NCBI GenBank assembly: GCA_026119935.1
Contig: JALRMH010000052.1
Span: 124,001-188,000 of the forward strand
DNA length: 64,000 bases
Reading direction: 5' to 3'
Source of the DNA: Endothia cerciana
Lineage: Eukaryota; Ascomycota; Sordariomycetes; Diaporthales; Cryphonectriaceae
Part shown: piece after piece, positions 23,323 through 34,741 of the stretch
How the letters are laid out: each line of letters opens with the position of its first letter
How positions within the stretch are numbered: position 1 is the stretch's first letter
Notes under the pieces: generated by a model
The model's input: only the letters and a program-made list of their open reading frames with translations
Told to the model about the DNA's origin: nothing
Database searches by the model: none
Made by a program: the position numbers and the translations under genes

Positions 23323-23434
23323 TACTGAAGGCGTCTGAGTGAATGGCCCATGCCTGCTCATGACTATCAAAAGGCCGTAAGGCTGGGCTGGGCATAGGAC
23401 CCTGAAAATCACAAATAGCAGTCTACTGAGCTTT

Positions 23435-25639
23435 TTAGATGCCTGAATCGTGCTGATCAACATCCTGGGCTGCAACATAGCTGTCCCAGTTTGCACAGGT
23501 AGAGTTGACCGCATCATAGTTCAGGACCCCGGAAGAGTTTCTCATCTCTGATTCCCGTTCCAGGAATTGGACAGCGAAACCCTCGCTAGTGTGCCATGCT
23601 ATGTGACAGTGCATCAGCCAGGCCTAAAGAGTGTGGCAGGTCAGTTATCAAAGTCTCAACCCTGGTCATGGCGGATAAACGCTACTTGGATATGGATACG
23701 GTCTGGAACTTACACCTGGGTTATCCGTCCTGAAGGCGATCACGAGGTATCCGCTAGCTGGCAGCATGGAAACATCCCTACGTGGAGCATTCGTCAAAGT
23801 CAAGCTGCCCGTGTTGTTTGTCCACTTGCCATAGCCCTGGTTGAGCACCCAGAAATCGTGCCCGTGTAGATGGATTGGATGATCCTAGAGAAGGGTTAGT
23901 CCGCCTTTATATATATATATATATATATATATTAAAAGAGCAAGTCTGGATTTACCTGTGCAAATGCCGACTGTATGATCATATAGACCCATTTGTCCGC
24001 ATCGGGGAGCTGAATGACCCGCTGCTGCTCCGTCCATGTGTCATTGCCCTCCAGCACCTGCAGTGTCGTCGGATAGTCCCACTGGGAGACGAACGAGGTG
24101 CCGCCCATGGTCCAGAGAAGGGCATTCGAGGCGACTGAAACACCGGCCTCTGAGGTCTCTTCCACATCTGAGCTCGACGAGGTGATGGCCAGGTAGGGGA
24201 CTAGATTTGATGACAACTCATCCGCGCAGGAGTCATCGTAGTCATAGGCAGTTGTCGTGGGATCAGCACTTGAGTTGCCATAGCGGATGATGCCCTTGAT
24301 GTTATCACCTGGTGATAACAAATCAGCAACCTGCAATGATGGCACTTTTGATACATATAAGAAGAGGGAGGGGCCGACAAGGAGGCGGGGTTATAAAGAG
24401 GATCAGTTTCACAGCGACCTCTGGCGCAATATCTCACTTACCGTTGTCGAATTCAGAGCAGGAGTCCTGGGGGATAGCCCGCAGCCAGAAGTTACCCTCA
24501 GTCAGGTCCTTCGCGGTCACAACAACATCATAACGCTGACCCATACCGATAGAAAGGTCCGTGGTGTTGTAGGGGACAATCGGCACAAAGTCATTGGAGA
24601 TAACCTCCAGCGTATGGTTATCTATCATGAATCGTATATGCATGTCTGCTGCAGCATTTACAATTCGAATTCGGTGACGAGTGTTGGGCTCAAACTCTGT
24701 CTCAAATCGTGAGCCGGTCTCGTTGTACGTGTTTGTACCGTTGATGAGCCCATTGACGGCTGTTGGCGGCCCAGAAGTTGCAGCTTGCAGTACTAAGTTG
24801 TCCGCAGTGTCCTTGACGCGTGTCAATAGTGTGGCACTTTACCGCCGAGATAGAAGATAACGTACATGGTACCAGTCGTTCAAGATGATGTGGCCGAGAT
24901 CCACATCGTAATTAGCAGTTGCTGGCCCATTGATGAGAATGCCGCCGAAGACGCCGTCCCATGCCTGGACATAGAAGTGAGAGTGGTACCAGCCAAGTGC
25001 CATAACTTGTCGCGCGCCATTTGTACGTGAAGGTATCCCCTGGAGCGATTGGGCATTGTGTCACACTCGCAACTCCGTCCTGTTATCATGTCAGATCCGT
25101 CCCACCGAGATCTGGAGGTCTTGAAAGAGTTCATGTAAAGCAAGGCTTACATTATAGCCAGTCCAGTCTTGTCTTATACCGTGCCAATGTAGCGACGTAC
25201 CATTATTCTGGAGTGAGTTCGTAACATGTACAACTGCCATAAAATGTCAGCTGAGATGCTTCTGATACATTTTGACGACTCTTATTGGCCACGTCTTACC
25301 GACCCAGTCTCCCCAATCCGCGATTATAGTCGGACCGGGGAGGGATCCGTTGATCAGCATCACAGGTGTCTCGATGCCATCAGGAGAGGCGGTGGTGTTC
25401 TCGATATTAAACCAGTACTCGCGTGTGACATTGGTCTCGGGAACATTCTCATAATAGTTGGTGGAAATGTCGAAGCCTTCGCTCCAGCATGATCTTGAAG
25501 AAGGGCCGTTGACACATGTCGTTGAGTCCGATGAGACGGCAGCACGGCTCGTTTGAGCCCGATCCGCGTGTAAGACCGACCCAAGGACCGCCCGTGAGGA
25601 CGAGAGAAATCCGTAAAAGAGTGACTTTGACGAGACCAT
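23435..25639 (-). CDS. Ascomycete laccase (multicopper oxidase) with a single-base frame disruption
   Basis: Exons: 25639-25300, 25233-25151, 25079-24866, 24811-24442, 24308-23956, 23884-23714 and 23623-23435; about 572 aa if the frame is corrected. Copper motifs are SLHWHG (about 129), WYHSHF (about 171), HPIHLHGHDFWVL (about 455) and HCHIAWH (about 515-521). The C-terminus ends in DSGI, matching the conserved DSGL/I/V plug of ascomycete laccases. Exon 3 carries a one-base excess between SYGT and WYHSHF (about 24989-24995): read in frame it runs off frame, and the correct frame resumes one base later. No intron fits there. Either the gene is inactive or one base is wrong. Role: oxidation of phenolic substrates with reduction of O2, secreted or pigment-related. 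The N-terminal leader is only weakly hydrophobic. Confidence 0.88.
23908..23932. repeat. (AT)n microsatellite in laccase intron 5
   Basis: An uninterrupted TA/AT run of about 25 bases lies between laccase exon 6 (ends 23884 on its 5' side) and exon 5 (ends at 23956), inside the intron. Confidence 0.9.
24301..24319. other. Perfect 9+1+9 inverted repeat across a laccase splice acceptor
   Basis: GTTATCACC and GGTGATAAC are separated by one base. On the laccase strand the acceptor AG and first bases of exon 5 (24308) sit in the loop and 3' arm, so a hairpin in the pre-mRNA would bury the 3' splice site. Confidence 0.8.
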
Positions 25640-26910
25640 GATTCTAGTGGGGACAAAAGAATGTGATTACACTTGCAAATGAAATCAAGAGAACGATCTT
25701 GAAGTTCAAGAAAGGAGGCCTTGAAGCTTGGCCGATGAATCTGGAAAAGCTCAGCTTGAAGCGAGTGGTTAATTATTATAGTGCATACTGGTCATGACCA
25801 GGCATCAAAACACCAAGCTGAGATGTCCCTTCGCAACAGATCCACCGCTGTGAGAACAAACATCCACACTTGGGTCACAATCTCCATAGTTGACGTGGCT
25901 TGAGTGATCAAACTGCCGCCTCGTATACTATGGTGGTTCCAAGCCTCAGACTTCAAGAAACACTCCCTGACGATCTCAAACTTTCGGCCACTTGTTCTAG
26001 GGCGAAAAGTATCATTGTCCACGTGGACAGTCGGCCAATGCTCGGGTGGGCGGCTCAAGGAACGCAAGTCGGGGTAAGATGAGGCTGTTTGCATTCGTGA
26101 TATCAGGGAGTTACGCACATCTACCTCCCCGAGATACTCGTAATCTAATCTAAAAAATAGTCGAGTCTGATGGGGATCGTCGACCAATTGCGCGTCTCGA
26201 GAATGTTCGTCCAATCATGCTTAATTCACGGTCAAGCTTGTCTCTGAGTTTGTTCCGGGAGAACGGGCATCGACTACAAGGACATGGCCTGAAGACATGT
26301 GCGAAGGCAGAGAAGGCCCAGATTTCCTGTTGATCACCGCGCACCTTTACCTTGACGAAGACATGGTTTACGCTTGTCAATGAGGCTGAGAGTCTCGTCC
26401 AAATTCGGAGCGGAGCTCCGCGAGAGATCATTGACAGTGGCAATGCCTACCCACATCGGCATCGGACTGCAACATTAAGGGTAGTTAGGTGTGATCCGAC
26501 CCGCTACAATAGCGCTGATCACTGTGATGGACTGCAGGGCTGAGTTGTACCCACCTCGGGTAGTGGGGGTGGGTTAAACAATATCTCACCGGACAATATC
26601 TCACCGGACAAATACGGTATTGATATGCATTCGTTGACCATTGCTGTGCGTTCCTAGTTCTACCTATCGTTTATAAGGTAGCAAAGATACTGAATGAAGT
26701 CTGACTGAACATCGTCCACGTTTGCTCAGGCTTTTGCATCTCGGCCCTTGACCACACTCGTTGTACTCGGTCTCAAGACGTTCATTAGCTTCCATTTTGA
26801 CCCGTGGACTATCTGTCTCTCTTTTTTTTTTTTTTTTAGAAAAAAATCCTACTATAGCAGTCCTTGCCCAGATTTTATTCCACTAGAGACGTTTCGTCCG
26901 CCTATTCGCA
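25640..26910. other. Gene-free region, laccase promoter and spacer
   Basis: 1.27 kb with no gene I can support. Minus-strand frames at about 26443-26150 and 26214-25792 are open but lack recognisable domains or convincing joins. A 15-base tandem duplication (ACAATATCTCACCGG, twice) lies at about 26578-26607, and a poly-T run at about 26823-26838. Confidence 0.5.
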
Positions 26911-27756
26911 ATGCGGCCTTCGAGTTTAGTGCCTTTACTGGTCTGCCAGGTCACTGTCGTCTCGGCTTGGAGCATTCCTTCAAGCAAGGCCAAGCGCGGC
27001 GCTGAGACAGACGCCACTCTCTATGCGTATGGAGCCAATACATCCGGATGGCCTGTATCATATGGAGTGAACGATGGTACGCAGACAGCCTAAGTGAGAG
27101 ATGACTAGCTAGTCACGAAGCTGATTATAACTTTTGCATCAAGCCAAGCTATATATCGCAGCTGAGTCCAATGGCACGTCTTCTACACTCACCAGCATAA
27201 CATGGGACCTGTAAGTGGATACCACAGTTGAAAGTGCTGAAGCTGCCACGTCACATAAGATGCCTGTTACATTAATGGTACTTGTCAATTACTAATAAAT
27301 GGATTTAGAGCAGCAATTACAGACGAGAACTGGACCGCCAACGGCACTTTGTCTAATGGTACATCAGCGGGAGCTTTGTATATCGTCCGCGAGGATTTCA
27401 ATGCAGTCGGTGTGTCATTATTTGCAGAGGTCAGCACATTGAACGGTACGGCCTCGGGCTTCGCGCTTTTTGCGACGCAGCTCGTCTACAACGACAATTC
27501 GGAACTTGAATCTCAATTTTGGGCACAAACGACTGACACAGAGGGCGTTTATGCCGTGATGTGGAATACTGCAGGCTCCTTGCAGGACAACAGCTTTCCG
27601 GTAGTTTTGAAGGCCACCGAGAATGCCCAAGATGCACTCCAGTGGGAATGCATCGCAATTATACTCAGGGCTGCCGGTATTGTCCTTGTGATGACACTCC
27701 TCAGCAAGACATGGACGGCTTTGACCAATCTTGAGAGAGTCTGCGAAGTATTTTGA
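26911..27756 (+). CDS. Small secreted protein of unknown function
   Basis: Exons 26911-27076, 27144-27210 and 27309-27756 keep consistent phases and give about 226 aa. A signal peptide (LVPLLVCQVTVVSAWS) is followed by a short basic pro-like segment (SSKAKRGAE). The body is glycine/asparagine-rich and beta-like (ATLYAYGANTSGWPVSYGVN, then KLYIAAESNGTSSTLTS). It has several NxT/S glycosylation sequons. The general look matches small secreted ascomycete proteins annotated only as hypothetical. The final 40 residues differ in character, so a further intron or earlier stop is possible. No enzymatic motif was seen. Confidence 0.6.
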
Positions 27757-29477
27757 ACGTCTATATTGATGAGTATTCGAGCGCCACTTGTAAGATAGAT
27801 CGGTTCTCGGTGAAAGAGACTTGAGTGATGCAGAACCCAAATAACTACTGGCGTTTGATCCGCCCCGCCCGGACATGCATAATTATCGAGCTTAGATTTA
27901 CCTTTTTTAACGACACGAGAGGAACCATAGGCCTTCCAGCAGTGAGATCACCATGACCTCCGATGTTCCCTTTTCAGGAGGCACAAAGCTGATCACAGAA
28001 GAAGTTTCAAGACATATTCGTGGTACTTTTTGGACTGATCTTGGTCGGGAGGAAAATTCTCCCGACAGTGCTCGTCATTTTTTTTTCTTGTAAATCACTT
28101 CCCTCCTCCATACAGTGATACGTGGCATAAGTACTCCCCTTTTTTGTTGGATGGGGTCTTGGTCCACTACTGTGCGCAAGCCGGCTCTAAAATCGGAGCT
28201 TCTCCTGAATCCAGACACACATCAAGCCAATTGTGGATATGGACGAACGCACCAGCAACAAATTCTGGAAACACCCGTCTGGAGAGATCCGGGCACCATC
28301 TTGAGGCAGCCATCACTAAGAGTAGCGAATGCCCGGCGTTGTATATTGGCGCATTGAAGTGCGGTGCTAAGTACTTGTTGCACTTCAACATCTCGTAGAT
28401 GATATTGTCCTTCTGAAGAAGCATTTCCGGCTTTCAAATCAGATCATGCGAGGAGTGGAGTGGTTATTTGGTCCGCTTGGACTTTGGAATTGACTGCATT
28501 CAACGTTCTTGTCCCACCACTAAGAGATTCATGGAGCGAGCCACGGAAGCATGCGTGTTGATCGGTAAGTTTCTCCATTCACGTCAGCATCTTCTCTTCG
28601 GCTACTACAACCTCAGAACGAGGCTTCCACTTTTCGTTGGCACATGGCCACGACGCGACTTCGTCTATCCATTGCGTTAGGTTAGGCGGGTCAATACTTA
28701 GGGTGTTGTGTCCATCCATTCGTGAGAGGATATAACCTTGGCTTGATATAAGGAGGGGCTGATGTTTGGAGACAGGATCGGCATAATTAGGGTAGTGATG
28801 ACGGACGCAGAATGATGGACGCAGAATGATGGACGGGAACAAAGGCCCAGACTTGAGCTTGTGGGCATTTCGGCATGTATAGTATGACTGGAGTGATCGA
28901 GTACTGAATTCACACTACGCATGACTTCAGGGACTTCAAGAGAGATTCGGCAGGAATCTGAGACTCGCGACTATAGTGTTTAGCTTTCAACTTTCCACCT
29001 TGTGTTACTGACACTAGAAACTGAAGCATACGGATATGTCTCTTCTCATATTAGTCAAGCTTTCCCTCAATAGCATAAGAGCCTCTCCTACAAAATCTAG
29101 ACTCTGTGCCGAACAATTCCCCTCAAATAATACCTGTTAACGCCGTCTCCAATCCTCCCTGAGGGTCGGCCGAGCGATGCGGGGAAGCCACCATCTTCTT
29201 GCAATCGCCGTTGATCATTGGGACATTCTCCAATAGCGTGATCATATTATTCCGAACTTCTGCCCGGTAAGACATCATTTTGGCTGCCTACTCCGACCAC
29301 CTCCGCGTATGGAACATTCGAGCGTCACTGCAGATCTTCTGGAGAAATTTGCAGAGGTAAGGCTCGAGGGCTGTCTATAAAACTGTCTCGAGGGATTGTT
29401 TGGAAAGAACGTGCACGATCATCCTTTTGATCCTATCTCGTCTATACTTCAGATTCGTGTTCTGGGAAAAGAGCACC
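27757..29477. other. Gene-free region
   Basis: 1.7 kb of AT-richer sequence with only short frames. A 14-base tandem duplication (GGACGCAGAATGAT) lies at about 28803-28830. This region should include the promoter of the phosphonoacetate hydrolase-like gene. Confidence 0.5.
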
Positions 29478-30809
29478 ATGACCACAGCCGATTCTTCGAG
29501 AGAGACTGCTGCCCATCAGATGGCGCAACTCGGGCCTTCCGCTGGTTCTGTCCCAGAGTCCAGATCATCATCGATAGAATTGCATGGAAGGACATATAAG
29601 CTTCCGTCGCGGCCGACCGTGGCCATCTGCATTGATGGATTCGACCCAGAGTACTTGGAAAGGGGAATCGAGGACGGGATCCTGCCTACGATGGCGAGTT
29701 TCATCAAATCTGGCTTCCATACGACTGCCCACGTCGCTATGCCGACCCTTACAAACCCCAACAACGTCTCAATAATCACGGGCGTGCCCTCAGTATTCCA
29801 TGGCATCTCGGGCAACTATTTCTTGGACCGCGAGACATGGGAGGAGAAAATGATCACCGACGCGTCTCTACTTCGCGGATCGACCATCCTGGCCAAGATG
29901 GCCCAGGCCGGCGTCCGTGTGGCAGCGGTGACCGCCAAAGACAAGCTCTGCAATATTCTTGCATGCGGCATGGAAAAGGAGAAGAGTACCTGCTTCTCAG
30001 CGCAGTATGCGGACGAAAAGACACAGCAATGGCTGGGACAGCCTCGCCCAAGCCAGTACTCCGGCGACCTTTCCTTGTTCGTCTTGGACGCCGGGATCAA
30101 GATCATCGAGGAGCGCCGGGCTGATCTGCTGTATCTCACCCTGTCAGACTACATTCAGCATACCTACGCCCCCGGAGCAGATAATTCGGACGCATTCCTC
30201 TCGGCTGTCGACAATAAGATCAAGAAAATGGTCGACCTTGGCGCCGTGGTTGCTATTACGGGCGATCATGGTATGAGTGACAAGTGCAACGAGGATGGCA
30301 CACCCAATGTCTTGTTCCTGCAGGACGAACTCGAGAAAAAGTTCGGCGAGGACTGCGCACGCGTGATCTGTCCCATCACCGATCCGTTTGTGAAGCATCA
30401 CGGGGCACTAGGGTCCTTTGTGAGGGTGTACGTGCGCCACACACAAGGCGCAGAGGACGCTGTCGCCAACAATGAGAACATCTCATCAATGATGGAGCTC
30501 TCCAGGACATTTCCACAGGTCGACGTGGTTCTGTCGGACGAGGAGGCTACGAGACTGTATCAGATGCCACTAGACAGGGAGGGCGACTTCGTGGTTGTGT
30601 CAAAGAAGAACGCTGTTATTGGCTCCAAACATTGTGAGCATGATCTCAGGGGCCTTCAGGGACACAGGCTGCGCTCTCATGGTGGTCTGTCCGAGTTGGA
30701 GGTACCTCTCCTCATGTCGACACCGAGGGTTGACGGCAAAATGACTGCAGAGCCAGTAACCATGAGAAACTTCGACATCTTTGACCTACTCCTGAACCAG
30801 AGCATCTGA
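29478..30809 (+). CDS. Phosphonoacetate hydrolase-like enzyme (alkaline phosphatase superfamily)
   Basis: Intronless, 443 aa from ATG at 29478 (accATGacc). The frame is open further upstream but offers no ATG there. Alkaline-phosphatase-superfamily metal motifs appear in order: CIDGFDPEYL (Asp about 53), the nucleophile segment MPTLTNPNNVS (Thr about 92), LSDYIQHTYAPG, TGDHGMSDK and LRSHGGLSE. This set and spacing fit PhnA, a zinc enzyme that splits the C-P bond of phosphonoacetate to acetate and phosphate. A related nucleotide pyrophosphatase/phosphodiesterase is the main alternative. There is no signal peptide, so it is probably cytosolic. Neighbouring genes have several introns each; the lack of introns here is compatible with bacterial origin but does not prove it. 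Confidence 0.78.
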   Translation: MTTADSSRETAAHQMAQLGPSAGSVPESRSSSIELHGRTYKLPSRPTVAICIDGFDPEYLERGIEDGILPTMASFIKSGFHTTAHVAMPTLTNPNNVSIITGVPSVFHGISGNYFLDRETWEEKMITDASLLRGSTILAKMAQAGVRVAAVTAKDKLCNILACGMEKEKSTCFSAQYADEKTQQWLGQPRPSQYSGDLSLFVLDAGIKIIEERRADLLYLTLSDYIQHTYAPGADNSDAFLSAVDNKIKKMVDLGAVVAITGDHGMSDKCNEDGTPNVLFLQDELEKKFGEDCARVICPITDPFVKHHGALGSFVRVYVRHTQGAEDAVANNENISSMMELSRTFPQVDVVLSDEEATRLYQMPLDREGDFVVVSKKNAVIGSKHCEHDLRGLQGHRLRSHGGLSELEVPLLMSTPRVDGKMTAEPVTMRNFDIFDLLLNQSI

Positions 30810-31243
30810 TGGGGCAAGATAATTGCATTCACATCTACTAAATGATGAGCAAGCATCATCGCAGGTATGGTGACTTAGTATTGTCATTGGATTTCCACTC
30901 TTCCTACCAATTGAAGAGTGAAGTCAAGTTCAGATATTCTAAATTGAGGCCCTGGAAGCTATGATTCAGCATCACGGCGCATATTGTTTAGTGATGCACC
31001 TGAACTCGTTGCTGATTCAAAGACAAGTCCCTTGTGTTATCATTCGCGTTGGCACTCGATCAGGCCTCAGGGAACGGAAGTCATCGGCATTCTACGTCTC
31101 TGTAAAAACATAAAGCTTCCGTTCTGAGGTGAATAGATCGACGAAGTACCATACTTAATAGGGAAAGGCCAACCATCTCAATGGCAATTCCCACAAGTAA
31201 AGCGCCTGAGAAAGCTCACAGAGTCATCTTTGTGCCGTCTTAA
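30810..31243. other. Convergent intergenic region
   Basis: AT-rich 434-base spacer between the phosphonoacetate hydrolase-like gene and the minus-strand membrane-protein fragment. No gene or structured element was recognised. Confidence 0.55.
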
Positions 31244-31916
31244 TTATATGTTTGATCGAGCGCGGTTCAATCTCAAGTTAAGGCCTTCTGGGCGCACATT
31301 CCGTGAAGAAAGTTCTATGCTCTCCCCAGTGGCGGTCTCTGTCCGCTCTCGTTTCCTCAGTTCGCGTTTGAGGCCGCTGAGCTCCAGCCGCAGCAGAAAA
31401 CTATACATGATACTGCTGGCTCCGTAGCGAGCTAGAATAGGTAGTGCATCCAGGAAGGGTGCGAAGAGGATCGCTGAAAGTACAACGGTGCCCAAGACCA
31501 TCTGTATGATGCTGAACAAGGAAGCAATCCAAAACAATATCTCTGTCATGTACCCATTTTTGGAACCTGATAGAATGCAGGGCGAGATCTCGTATCCGGT
31601 CGTGCGATGAAGTATAACCTCTGGGCATGATTCCTGATTTACCGCGACGCGTTGAGGACGATAGTTTCGCGTTCGAATAGCCATCTCGCCTCTAGTAGGT
31701 CCTATGAGTCCCAGAATTTGTGGTGTTAGACCCAAAATAATGTTTGCTGAGGCAAGATTGCTCTGTATACTCTGACTGGTGGTATTTAGAAGGCAGCCAA
31801 ATTTGAAATAGATCAGTAATGGCACAATGACTTTCATGCCTGCTAATACCTAGAGCACCGCGCAAGCCAAGCTTAAAAGCAAAGGATGAATGATCAATTA
31901 TGTCAGAACGGTCCAT
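31244..31916 (-). pseudogene. 5'-truncated multi-pass membrane protein fragment with apparent intron relic
   Basis: The 197-codon frame 31837-31244 encodes hydrophobic segments (VIVPLLIYFKFGCLL; NIILGLTPQILGLIGP; LFWIASLFSIIQMVLG; LSAILFAPFLDALPILA) and a basic Arg-rich tail. It resembles fungal multi-pass membrane proteins of unknown function. The preceding 24 codons from ATG 31916 (SSFAFKLGLRGAL) look like the adjoining N-terminal part but are in another frame. The two are separated by a 10-base GTATTAGCAG that begins GT and ends AG, far too short to be an intron. Further upstream coding sequence expected for the family was not found. I infer a decayed or truncated copy. A short functional protein from the Met at 31837 cannot be excluded. 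Confidence 0.5.
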
Positions 31917-33070
31917 GATACGAAGTTGGCAGTCTTCCTCTGGGGTTAAATGGTTTAGGCAATGAAAAAGCCCTCGACATCAGACCAGCAGAATCACGGC
32001 ACACGTGCCTCATCATCATCTAGCGTTTTATTCGGACCGAAGTCTCGCAGATCGCCACTGTGGCACTTCTTAGGGTAACGAGCTGAACATTCAGCTAATC
32101 AACTGATAGTAGGTGTGCTACCAACTTGTGCATTTGTGATGCACAAATGGCACATTCCTGAAACTAGGTGTACAGCCTAAACCACTTGCATACCGATGAG
32201 CTCTCGTGGGGACGCCACATCAGCTTTTCTTACTCGCCTTGGCAAGAGCCTGCATACGTAACTAAGTACCAGCATCAGGCTACGTTCAGGAAAGAGCCGC
32301 TTTCCGATTCGAATGCTCAAAATTGGGAGACATAGCGTCAAAGGTTTCCCATATAGTATTACGTCTGACTACAGGCAGAACACCGGTATGGATAATTAAT
32401 TATGTGCTCCCCGAAAGTGGACGAGACTTTGTTATCAATCCTCCTACAGACCATGTCCGCTTGAACCATTCTCACTGATGCCCACTCACTGTATGCAGGC
32501 TACGCCTGGGCGCTATGAGTATATGTATCGCCATGAGGACCTAAATCAGGCATCCAGTTCGGCACGGCTGGCATATATCGATTCCGTAAAACTCACGCTC
32601 AGAACGACCGGTACATTGACACAATATAACGCGCCGGACTTTGCTGCGATGAGTCGTCCATAGCTCTGTCTCGGGTTTCCCTACACCGAACTTGTCTCAT
32701 AGCAGTTTGCCTCCTCATGCTTTTCCTTATTTCCGAAGCGTATGCACAGGCTACGGGTTGTATCCCGACTTCTAGCCTGCTGAGCGGGCACCAGTAGGAA
32801 TGGCACCAGTTGGGGAAATCCCTAGGAGTGATCATCCTACAGCGGTCCGTCATATGCAGCAAGGTAGACATATAGCAGAGTCTCGATCAAAAGGAACGTC
32901 ATAAGAGTATTGTTAAGTTGGTATTCACCTGCCAATGCTACTGGGGTTCCTCACTTCCCGCATGTGCCCTATTTTAAACTCATGATGCCCGCTCTAGTTT
33001 CCTGACTGTCTCGTGGTGACAAAGTTCGAAGGTTGTACAGGTGATGTTACTGATACGACCGGAATCGATC
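31917..33070. other. Gene-free region
   Basis: 1.15 kb with stops in all frames at short intervals. It includes the promoter of the MRJP-like gene. Nothing else was recognised. Confidence 0.5.
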
Positions 33071-34574
33071 ATGAAGTTACAAGCTGTCGTCCTCGCGACA
33101 GTGGCGTTCCTCGAGCGGACTCGTTGTCAAAACATCACCTTTCTGACGGACACCGAAGTATCCGGACCGCCGCTTGAAGTTGTGCACGCCTATCAGGGCC
33201 AATGGCCCACAGGTGAGCTAGACATTAGGGAAAGTTACCCTTTACAGGAGAATTTTGAGACTGAAACTGCAAAGGAATTGCTGTCTCGAGTACTGGTCGC
33301 ATGTTTTCCAACTACCCGGGAGGTATGTACCCTCTGAATGTCCTTTCCCTCAGCTGAGAGGTCCAGAAGGTTGAATTGCGTCCAGGTCTTGACACACAAG
33401 ATGTCAATAACGGTAGCAACAACGTCTACACTGTGGGAGAACTGACTAGCATGACTACCGAAGTGGCCTATCCCAGCCAGGAGATGAACAGCCCGCCAGG
33501 TGGAAGTATAAATTATACCACCAACCCGCCCAGTGAGCCTGTTATTCCGACCATGCTGAAGTCTGCTCCAACTCGCTGACCATGCTTTAGGTGGAGCAAA
33601 CTACCCGAATTATTTCGTCGGAGTGCAGTCCGTTGTTATCGATTCCTTGGATCGCCTCTGGATTCTAGATACGGGACGTGTTCTGACACCTGACGGCAAG
33701 ACACTCCTCACATCCTCACACGGAGGGCCAAAACTGGTGGGAGTCGACCTATCGACCAACCAGGTGATACAGACGATCCTCTTCCCGCAGACGGTGGCAT
33801 TTCCTGACAGTTATCTCAACGACGTGCGGTTCGACCTCCGGCCGACCCTGACCGAGGCCGGCAAAGGCGTGGCGTACATCACAGACAGCAGTAACGAGGG
33901 TCGGAACGGCTTGATAACTGTCGACCTCGGCACAGAGGAGAGCTGGAGACATGTCAGCGCCACCGAGGCGGTGAGGCCAGACGCGGGTTTTGTGGGATGG
34001 GTGAGCGGGCTGTCGGTCTATTCCTACGACGCAGCATCCTCGGAGGCGGGATACTTCCCCGGTGGCTCCGATGGAATCGCTCTCTCGGCCGACGGCGAGA
34101 GCCTCTTCTTCTGTCCTTTGAGCTCGAGGCGGTTGTACAGCGTGTCGACCAGCTTGCTCAGGGACCAGGGTTCGTACAGCGAACTCAGAGCACAACAGGG
34201 GACGCTGTACCGGGGACAAAAGGGATTCAGCGACGGTTTCGAGACCGATAGTAACAACATGATATATATGGGTAACTTTGAACAGAATGCGGTTGTGGTG
34301 TTCAACCCTGCGGATGGGACTGTTGATACGTTTGTGAGGGACCCGCGGATCAATTGGGTTGACACGTGTGAGTCTGTCGTCGTATTGTTAAAACATGAAC
34401 TTATCTACTGACAGCTGGTTAGTCTCGACGGGAACTGATGGCTATTTGTACTTCACTGTCAACCAGCTACACCTGACAAGAGGCACCTGGCCTGGGACTG
34501 ATCGGCGCGTGAAGCCCTATGCCTTGTTCCGGGCGAAGCTGCCGAACGGAGGTAGCAAGGTCATTTTGAAGTAG
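33071..34574 (+). CDS. Yellow/major-royal-jelly-protein-like secreted protein
   Basis: Exons 33071-33212, 33275-33322, 33386-33532, 33591-34367 and 34423-34574 have consistent phases and give 421 aa. A signal peptide (LQAVVLATVAFLERTRCQ) is present. Family features follow: the first blade with STGRMFSNYPGG, VYTVGELTS, the segment NPPSGANYPNYFVGVQSVVI, DRLWILDTGR, LNDVRFDL, AYITDSSNEGRNGLITVDL, GSDGIALSADGESLFFCPLS and DGYLYFTVNQL. These match the MRJP/yellow six-bladed propeller family. A second in-frame ATG lies at 33044, but the hydrophobic leader fits 33071 better. Fungal members are poorly characterised and no substrate can be inferred. Confidence 0.85.
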
Positions 34575-34741
34575 ACATGTTGTCGGCTGAGAACATCTAT
34601 CGATGACGGTGACATACATAACCAGTTATCACGGATAGAGATTCGTGCTCATACTTACCGACCCCTTTTATGTTCCTATTGTGTCCTCGCTCCATGGTCA
34701 GACACGTTCAACGCCGAAACAAGTCAATGCGACTGCTTGCA

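Noticed and set aside
25792..26443. Two overlapping minus-strand ORFs that might be exons of a gene
   Set aside because: Frames differ, no donor/acceptor pair gives a recognisable product, and no domain is visible.
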